49,215 bases of DNA. Source: an uncultured Thermomicrobiales bacterium (GTDB lineage Bacteria; Chloroflexota; Chloroflexia; Thermomicrobiales; UBA6265). The stretch covers positions 1-49,215 of the forward strand of contig CADCWG010000316.1 of NCBI GenBank assembly GCA_902806335.1, written 5' to 3'. The position numbers and the translations under genes were made by a program. This document shows, piece by piece, positions 43,855-49,215 of the stretch. Within the stretch, counting starts at the first letter, position 1. Every line of letters begins with the position of its first letter. The notes under the pieces are model-generated. The model did no database searches and was not told where the DNA came from. It saw only the letters and a list, made by a program, of their open reading frames with translations.

Positions 43855-44764
43855 GGCCACCTGAGGGCAACTGGCGGCGTCCAGGGCGCACCACGGAGTA
43901 CCGATGGAGCGGCCGAAGAGGGCTGTGGGAAGCAGCGTCATGGTGTCGGTCGGCCGCATCCGCGTCAAGAGACTCGCTCGGTCGTCACGACCGTGCACGA
44001 CCGGGTCGTCGACGTGGCCCATCACGCGGGTGACGGGCGGGCTGGTGCCGGACCGATCGGCCGCTCCAGGCAGGCTACCTCGGCGGCGGGAGAGCAATTA
44101 CCCGCCCCGCGCCTGAGGGGCCGTCTGGGCCAGTCCAATCCGGTCTGAGACGCTGCTCGATGGCTCCTCGTGGCCGCTCAGACCGCGGACGCGGGCGTGC
44201 CGACGACTGAAGGAATTGGTGGAGGGCGACGTGCCGGGGCATGGACGGCAAGGAGAGGACGACGACCAGGCTGCCGAGGACAGGCAAGCCTGGCTTCTCG
44301 GGTCCGCGGGTGGTTGAGATTGCTGGCTCCGCGTCCCAAATCGGGAGCGGTCGACTGGCGGCGCTTCGCTCGGTAGGCCGTTGCGACGCTCGACATCGAA
44401 GCCGGCGAGGAGGTTCAGGGCACTCCCTGATTGCCGCCGAAATACGGGTCCCAGACCGTCCTGCAAGCCCCGCACCGACGACCGGGGGACATCCCCGCCG
44501 GGCTCAGGGCCGGTCCAGACGAGCCGCCCTGGACCTGGCCACGCTGGGGCACTCCATCATCTACCGACTCACTTCGAGCGAAGAGCGACTCCGAAGACGG
44601 TCACGGCCGACGGCACGGTCATTGCCCCATGGCGCCGAAGACGCTGCCCGACGGCCGGGACAGCGCGGATACCTTGTCCGCCGCGTCGGGACGCCGAAGA
44701 CCGAGGCGCCGACCGGCTCTCGAACCGCTGGCTTTCCGCCCGCAGCCGGCGATTCAGGAGACCG
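43855..44764. other. Long divergent intergenic region
   Basis: About 910 bp between the SARP regulator and the glycosyltransferase, which are transcribed away from each other. No coding frame, RNA or clear promoter pair is supported. It would be the natural place for SARP binding sites, but no direct repeats stood out. Confidence 0.5.
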
Positions 44765-45943
44765 ATGACGCCCGATACTCGACCGACCATCCTCTGCCTC
44801 TCGCACCTGCGCTGGGATCACGTCTGGCAGCGACCGCAGCAGCTCCTCTCTCGGCTCGCCCGCGACTTCCAGATCCTCTACGTCGCCGAACCGGAGATCG
44901 GCCGGACGCCGGAGGGCGAACCCTACCTCCGGCTCGTCGCCGAGGATGAGGCACTCTCGGCGTGGCAGCCGGTGATCCCAGACCGGCCCGAGGCGATCGA
45001 GCGGTGGCGAGAGACGTACACGCGACTCGTCATGGAACTGCTCGTCCGCCGTGGCCCGGTCGGCCCGGGCGGCGCATCGATCCGATCGGCCGGTCCGCTG
45101 GTCGCCTGGTTCTACACGCCGACCCCCTGGTATCTCCTCGACGCGGTGCCGGCCGACCTGGTCGTCTACGACGTCATGGACGAACTCGCGAACTTCGCGG
45201 GGGCGGCTGCCGACCTGCGTTTTCGGGAATCGCGACTCCTGGGGCGAGCCGACCTGGTGTTCGCCGGCGGTCGTAGCCTGTACGCCGCGCGTAGGGACCG
45301 TCACCCGCGGGTCCACCTCTTCCCCAGCGGCGTCGACGCGCCGCACTTCGCACGGGCCGCGGACCCCGACCTGGCGATCCCAGCTGAGGTCGCGGCGCTG
45401 CCGCGTCCGATCCTCGGCTACTACGGCGTGATCGACGAGCGTATCGATCTGGACCTTCTGCGGGACCTGGCGCTCCGGTGTCCCGACTGGTCGATCGCGA
45501 TGGTCGGACCGCTCGCCAAGGTCGCTCCCGAGCGGCTGCCGCGGGCGCCGAACATCCACTACCTCGGACAGCAGCCGTACGCCCGGTTGCCGGCCTTCCT
45601 GAGAGCGTTCGACGTCTGCCTCATGCCCTTCGCCCTCAACGACGCGACGCGGAGCATCAGCCCAACCAAGGGCCCGGAGTACATGGCGGCGGGAAAGCCG
45701 ATCGTCAGTACGGCGGTGCCCGATGTCGTCGCGAGTTGGCCCGAGGCGGTGACCATCGCGTCCGGCGCGGACGGGTTCGTCGACGCCGTGCAGGGCGCCC
45801 TCGGCGAGCCGGACGCGCAGCGGGAATCGCGGCTGCGGGCGCAGGGGGAGATCGTCGCCAACAGCGGTTGGGACCGGGTCGCGGGTGAGATGTGCCGCCT
45901 GATCGTCGACTCGCTCACTGCCATGACCAGCCGGCGACCATGA
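44765..45943 (+). CDS. Glycosyltransferase, GT4-like family
   Basis: A 392-residue GT-B protein. The N-terminus ILCLSHLRWDHVWQRPQQLL, the motif VVYDVMDELANFAGA, LVFAGGRSLY, HLFPSGVDAPHFARA, GYYGVIDERIDLDLL, MPFALNDATRSISPTKGPEY and MAAGKPIVST are typical of a bacterial glycosyltransferase group often found near UDP-galactopyranose mutase or exopolysaccharide genes. Neither neighbour is present here. The acceptor is unknown. ATG 44765 has AGGAG at a 5-nt spacing. No membrane segment is visible, so it probably acts at the cytoplasmic membrane surface. Confidence 0.87.
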   Translation: MTPDTRPTILCLSHLRWDHVWQRPQQLLSRLARDFQILYVAEPEIGRTPEGEPYLRLVAEDEALSAWQPVIPDRPEAIERWRETYTRLVMELLVRRGPVGPGGASIRSAGPLVAWFYTPTPWYLLDAVPADLVVYDVMDELANFAGAAADLRFRESRLLGRADLVFAGGRSLYAARRDRHPRVHLFPSGVDAPHFARAADPDLAIPAEVAALPRPILGYYGVIDERIDLDLLRDLALRCPDWSIAMVGPLAKVAPERLPRAPNIHYLGQQPYARLPAFLRAFDVCLMPFALNDATRSISPTKGPEYMAAGKPIVSTAVPDVVASWPEAVTIASGADGFVDAVQGALGEPDAQRESRLRAQGEIVANSGWDRVAGEMCRLIVDSLTAMTSRRP

Positions 45944-46089
45944 ATCCCGCTCGCCTGAACCGTTCGTCGCGAGGTCGAGCATCGCGAGCCGGCGTCTCAA
46001 CGAGTCGACAGAAAGAGGACTCTAGATATGCGGTGGAGAACTGGGAGGGTAGATGACCATGCTCTCCCGGAGTGCCCGGACTCAGAGAC

Positions 46090-46129
46090 GAAGCCGGCTC
46101 GATCCGGCGGGAGACCCGCCGGGCGAAGT
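46090..46129 (+). repeat. Dispersed intergenic repeat, copy 6
   Basis: GAAGCCGGCTCGATCCGGC, then a short spacer and CCCGCCGGGCGAAG. It aligns with the module A/B junction of copy 1. The right arm of the module B hairpin is missing. Confidence 0.5.
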
Positions 46130-46224
46130 CGTCGGTGATCTCTCGGATTCCGGATCACCCGTCCGGAGAGGGACGCCGACGGCGCCCACTGACGGTGCCG
46201 CCACCCTCACGGCGCCCGGCGCAC

Positions 46225-47145
46225 TCAGCGGCTTGGGGACTCGTCCACGCCGGCGGGTGACGAACCGATGGCTGCCTCGCCAGAGGGGCCGGCGGGAGCG
46301 TCGAGCGAGGGGGCGACCAGCGGCTGGCATCGGCCGCAGAAGTGGGTGCTGCGGCCCGCGACGGTGGTCAGGAGGAGCGAGCGCCCGCAGCGGGGGCAGG
46401 GTTCACCCTTGCGCCCGCGCCCGTAGACGTTGAGGGTCGCCTGGTTGCCGCCCGCCGCGCCGTAGCCGTCCTGGAACGACGAGAACGTGGTGCCACGGTT
46501 GGCGATGCCCTGGCGGAGGACAGCCCGGATCGCCCGGTGCAGCCGCCTCGTCTCGGTCGGGCTGAGCCCGCCGGCCGGACGCTCCGGGTGGAGCCGGGCG
46601 TGGAAGAGCGCTTCGTCGACGTAGATGTTGCCGAGCCCCGCGACCAACCCCTGGTCGAGCAGCACCGCCTTCAGCTTGCCGCGCCGGTTCGCGAGGGCCG
46701 CTGCCAGCCGGTCCGCGGTGAAGCCGGCATCGAGGGGCTCGGGACCGATGCGGCGGTCGAGTGCCTGGGACGCGCCCGGCAGCAGGTGGAGTACCCGGCC
46801 GAACTTGCGCTGGTCGGAGAAGCGCAGGTCGCGCCCTCCGTCCAGCTCGATCGCCAGGTGCTCGAAGCGGAGCGGCGGCTGGTCCCGGTCGGTCAGCACC
46901 AGGCTGCCGGTCATCCGGAGGTGGACCATCAGGTCGGTGCCGTCGTCCAGCCCGAAGAGGAGGTACTTGCCGCGCCGCCGGATCGCCTTGATGCGGCGAC
47001 CGACCAGCCGTGGCGCGACCGCGTCGACGCCCTCCGGGCCCATCACGCCCGGGAAGGAGCGAGGCACGACGTTGACGATCAGCCGACCGACGACGGCGTC
47101 GAGCAGCGACCGGCGGACGGTCTCGACCTCGGGGAGTTCTGGCAT
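46225..47145 (-). CDS. mutM: Formamidopyrimidine-DNA glycosylase
   Basis: A 306-residue Fpg/MutM bifunctional glycosylase/AP lyase that removes 8-oxoguanine. The mature N-terminus MPELPEVETVRR gives the catalytic Pro2 and Glu3. Later motifs are KYLLFGLDDG, VHLRMTGSL, the DNA-intercalation region, GLGNIYVDEALF, and the C-terminal zinc finger CPRC-x16-CGRC. About 35 extra residues, rich in Pro/Ala/Ser, follow the finger. ATG 47145 is fixed by the conserved Pro2. It is divergent from the HIT gene across 73 bp. Confidence 0.96.
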   Translation of the reverse strand: MPELPEVETVRRSLLDAVVGRLIVNVVPRSFPGVMGPEGVDAVAPRLVGRRIKAIRRRGKYLLFGLDDGTDLMVHLRMTGSLVLTDRDQPPLRFEHLAIELDGGRDLRFSDQRKFGRVLHLLPGASQALDRRIGPEPLDAGFTADRLAAALANRRGKLKAVLLDQGLVAGLGNIYVDEALFHARLHPERPAGGLSPTETRRLHRAIRAVLRQGIANRGTTFSSFQDGYGAAGGNQATLNVYGRGRKGEPCPRCGRSLLLTTVAGRSTHFCGRCQPLVAPSLDAPAGPSGEAAIGSSPAGVDESPSR

Positions 47146-47218
47146 ACTCGGCGGGGACCTCGGAGGATTGGAGCAGGTTCCCGATGGTACCACGCGGGCA
47201 ACGGAGGACGGCTTCGGC

Positions 47219-47620
47219 ATGGGCGACGGGCTTACGGACAGCACCGCGGTCACGACGGCCCGCACGGACGGTCCGGTTGCCGACTGTGTCTTCTGCCAGA
47301 TCGCCGCGGGCGCGTTCGGGACGCCGTTCGTGGCCGAGAGCGAGAGCGCGGTCGCTTTCCGTGACCTGCACCCCCAGGCCCCGACGCACGTGCTGGTGGT
47401 CCCCCGGCGGCACCTCGGCGGTGTCCGGGATCTCGGCCTCGACGACGCGCCGCTGGCCGGAGAGCTGCTCGCGCTCGCGGTCGAGGTGGCACGCCGGGAG
47501 GGCGTCCTCGAGAGCGGTTACCGCGTGCTCACCAACGACGGTCCCGACGCCGGACAGACCGTGTTCCACCTCCACTTCCACGTGCTCGGGGGCAAGCCGC
47601 TGCGGGGCGGGCTCGACTGA
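47219..47620 (+). CDS. HIT-family nucleotide-binding protein (HINT type)
   Basis: A 133-residue histidine-triad protein. The metal-less HINT signature CVFCQIAAG near the N-terminus, AFRDLHPQAPTHVLVVPRRH, and the triad H117-L-H119-F-H121 with the following VLGG identify it. HINT enzymes hydrolyse purine nucleotide phosphoramidates. The ATG at 47219 has GGAGG about 10 nt upstream. The first 20 residues are a non-conserved extension. It is followed at 31 bp by the yqeY-like gene, a common arrangement in bacteria. Confidence 0.93.
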   Translation: MGDGLTDSTAVTTARTDGPVADCVFCQIAAGAFGTPFVAESESAVAFRDLHPQAPTHVLVVPRRHLGGVRDLGLDDAPLAGELLALAVEVARREGVLESGYRVLTNDGPDAGQTVFHLHFHVLGGKPLRGGLD

Positions 47621-47651
47621 CAAGGCGACCACCACGGCGAGGAGAAGCTCG

Positions 47652-48122
47652 GTGAACGACGCCCAGGCCCCCACGTTGCGGCAGCGCCTCCAGGACGACC
47701 TGAAGACCGCCATGCGGGGAGGCGACCAGACCGGACGCGACGTCATCCGCTACGTGCTGGCCGCGATCAAGAACGCGGAGATCGACAAGGGCGGCGCCCT
47801 CGCCCCGGCGGACGAGCTGGCGGTTCTCCAGCGGCAGGCGAAGCAGCGCCACGAGGCGATCGAGCAGTTCCGATCTGGCGGCCGCGTCGACCTCGCCGAC
47901 CGCGAGTCGGCGCAGCTCGAGATCTTGAATCGGTACCTCCCGGCGGCCATGTCTGACGACGAGTTGGCGGCGCTGGCAGCCGCGGTCTCGGCGGAGGTCG
48001 GCGCGACGGGGCCGAAGGACATGGCACGCGTGATGCCGGCGCTGATCGCCCGCGTGGACGGTCGCGCCGATGGGCGACGCGTGAGCGCCGCCGCGAAGCA
48101 GGCCCTTGCGTCGCGGGCCTGA
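47652..48122 (+). CDS. yqeY: GatB/YqeY-domain protein
   Basis: A 156-residue stand-alone YqeY protein. Markers: LRQRLQDDLKTAMRGGDQ at the N-terminus, RYVLAAIKNAEIDKGG, QRQAKQRHEAIEQFRSGGR, ILNRYLPAAMSDDEL, and KDMARVMPALIARVDGRADG. The family is related to the tRNA-binding tail of GatB and is thought to aid tRNA amidation, though its role is not settled. GTG 47652 follows GGAGAAG. It lies between the HIT gene and ybeY on the same strand. Confidence 0.92.
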   Translation: MNDAQAPTLRQRLQDDLKTAMRGGDQTGRDVIRYVLAAIKNAEIDKGGALAPADELAVLQRQAKQRHEAIEQFRSGGRVDLADRESAQLEILNRYLPAAMSDDELAALAAAVSAEVGATGPKDMARVMPALIARVDGRADGRRVSAAAKQALASRA

Positions 48123-48201
48123 GCGGGGGGCATCGCCCCGGCGCGCGCGCGGACCGATCGCCAACCCCCGCCGGAAGCGTCCCCGCCGCCCGGGTCGAGC
48201 G

Positions 48202-48732
48202 GTGGCGGGAACGCTCGGTCGCCCGGACACTGGCCCCGATGGACCCGGAGAGCGAAGGGACGTCCCGGCGCCGCTCGCGCTCGACCTCGACGTGCTCGTC
48301 GAGGCGGAGGGCGCACGCCGCTTCGACCTCGGTGCGCTTCGGGCCCTCGCCCGGTGGATACTGGAGCGGGAAGGCACGACCGGTCGCTGGGAGATCGCCG
48401 TGGCGCTGGTCGACGACGACCGGCTCCGGGAGCTACACCGTCGATTCATGGGCCTCGACACGGTGACCGATGTGATGACCTTCCCCCTCGGAGACGACCG
48501 TCCCGGCGGCGCAAGGGGAGGCGATGTCATCGTCTCCGTGGACCGGGCCGCCGATCAGGGACCCCGGCACGGTCTCACCGCCGAGGCCGAGACGCGCTTT
48601 CTGGTCGCCCACGGCCTGCTCCACCTCTGCGGCTGGGACGATCTCGAGCCGAGCCGGCGGGACGCGATGCTCTCCCGGCAGGAAGAGCTGATCGCGGCCT
48701 TCGGTTATGGGTCCATGGGAGCGGCTCACTGA
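48202..48732 (+). CDS. ybeY: Endoribonuclease YbeY (variant metal site)
   Basis: An endoribonuclease for 16S rRNA 3'-end maturation and ribosome quality control. Family features: VALVDDDRLRELHRRFMGLD, TDVMTFPLGD, GDVIVSVDRA, and the metal motif HGLLHLCGWDD. H137 and H141 occupy the first two ligand positions, but the third position of the H-x3-H-x5-H motif is D147. The start is uncertain: GTG 48202 (176 aa) is the nearest usable codon with only a weak ribosome site. The conserved domain begins about 25 residues later. The usual partners phoH and era are not adjacent. Confidence 0.88.
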   Translation: MAGTLGRPDTGPDGPGERRDVPAPLALDLDVLVEAEGARRFDLGALRALARWILEREGTTGRWEIAVALVDDDRLRELHRRFMGLDTVTDVMTFPLGDDRPGGARGGDVIVSVDRAADQGPRHGLTAEAETRFLVAHGLLHLCGWDDLEPSRRDAMLSRQEELIAAFGYGSMGAAH

Positions 48733-48837
48733 GCCAGATCGCCCCGGAGGCACTGGCACCCCGTCTCGACAGGCTGGGTGATATGGACTCTGTGTAGTAG
48801 CCGTGGTTTCAGCGCACGCCGACCCCAGCCGACCGTC

Positions 48838-48878
48838 AGTCGGCTTCAAGCCCGCACGCTGAGCCCGGCCCCGGGCGG
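48838..48878 (-). repeat. Dispersed intergenic repeat, copy 4
   Basis: AGTCGGCTTCAAGCC, a CGCACG segment, then CTGAGCCCGG and CCCCGGGCGG. It aligns with the inverted copy at 5058-5101, 44 kb away. Confidence 0.5.
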
Positions 48879-49018
48879 ATCCTACCGCCGCGGCGCCACC
48901 GGACTCGCCCCCGGTCGTCCACGACTCGGAACGAGGGAACTGGCACGGCAGACCGATGCGGCTGGCATGGGTCCGCGGCGGTCGGGATCGTGGCCGGCCC
49001 AGGAGATGGTCGGAAGCG

Positions 49019-49215
49019 TCAGGCCCCGGCCATCAGGGCGCGTCGCAGGACGTCGCAGGCGGTGATCGCCGCTCGCCGCTGGGCTTCCCCGAAGGCCGCC
49101 CGGGTGCGATGCCGCTCGTCCGCCTCGACCGCGCCCCGGAGGGCGACGTCGACCGTCCCCTCATAGACTCCGGGCATGTTGGGGTCGGCGGCCAGCGACA
49201 CCGTCAGCCCGAGAC
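49019..49215 (-). CDS. C-terminal fragment of an unidentified protein
   Basis: The last 65 residues of a minus-strand gene whose start is beyond the right edge; the frame is open up to the end of the window. It reads LGLTVSLAADPNMPG, then VYEGTVDVALRG, and ends RRALMAGA. It is helical and charged (ADERHRTRAAFGEAQRR). I do not recognise the family. A GTG at 49201 could make a 60-residue gene by itself, but the absence of an upstream stop favours a longer protein. It converges with ybeY across about 290 bp. Confidence 0.5.
   Translation of the reverse strand, partial: LGLTVSLAADPNMPGVYEGTVDVALRGAVEADERHRTRAAFGEAQRRAAITACDVLRRALMAGA

Noticed and set aside
46053-46433. Open frame starting after GGGAGGG upstream of mutM
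   Set aside because: It runs antisense into the conserved zinc-finger end of mutM and through a dispersed repeat copy; composition is not protein-like.

Overview
The window is about 49 kb of very GC-rich bacterial DNA (roughly 70% GC by eye) that is densely coding on both strands. The gene content is mostly housekeeping. I see no phage genes, transposases, CRISPR arrays or rRNA. Several traits suggest a Chloroflexota lineage of the Thermomicrobia/Sphaerobacter kind: the GC content, five of six tRNA genes without an encoded CCA, a SARP-type regulator, Holin-X and DUF3618 envelope proteins, and a SelA gene. This placement is inference from gene flavour, not from a marker phylogeny.

Layout, left to right. 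The window opens inside a nuoG-like complex I gene (minus), divergent from gatB and a glutamate dehydrogenase gene. A 900-bp non-coding block with three copies of a dispersed repeat follows. Next come a minus-strand UspA/TrkA/TrkA-type operon and a metallophosphoesterase, then a plus-strand pair: a 70-aa protein with an exact 20-residue repeat and an Ala-rich membrane-associated protein. secA (minus) is divergent from an M14 carboxypeptidase gene, which is followed at 3 bp by an MGMT/ATL-type protein gene. thiD and thiE (minus) lie behind a hairpin-rich leader. A small conserved-looking gene and a class III aminotransferase follow on the plus strand.

From 19.6 to 38 kb: a GT4 glycosyltransferase (minus), tRNA-Arg and tRNA-Pro, selA (plus), the minus-strand dgt-dnaG pair, and a UvrD/PcrA helicase. 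Then comes a CAU-anticodon tRNA followed by tilS-hpt-ftsH (plus), a gene order shared with many bacteria. After ftsH lie two tRNA-Ala genes and a three-gene minus-strand operon of membrane/stress proteins (coiled-coil protein, Holin-X, DUF3618 protein), with tRNA-Gly upstream.

From 38 kb to the end: an EamA exporter, a 1075-aa SARP/NB-ARC/TPR regulator flanked by two roughly 0.9-kb gene-free blocks, a second glycosyltransferase, mutM divergent from a HIT-yqeY-ybeY run, and the C-terminal end of an unidentified gene at the right edge.

Functionally the window combines translation and tRNA metabolism (GatB, TilS, SelA, YbeY, YqeY, six tRNAs), replication and repair (DnaG, Dgt, PcrA, MutM, MGMT-like), secretion and proteolysis (SecA, FtsH), thiamine synthesis, and envelope or stress functions. 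The most unusual signals are a dispersed intergenic repeat family with two hairpin modules, one showing a compensatory substitution, and two sets of low-complexity repeat proteins. I saw no clear candidate for a wholly new multi-gene system.
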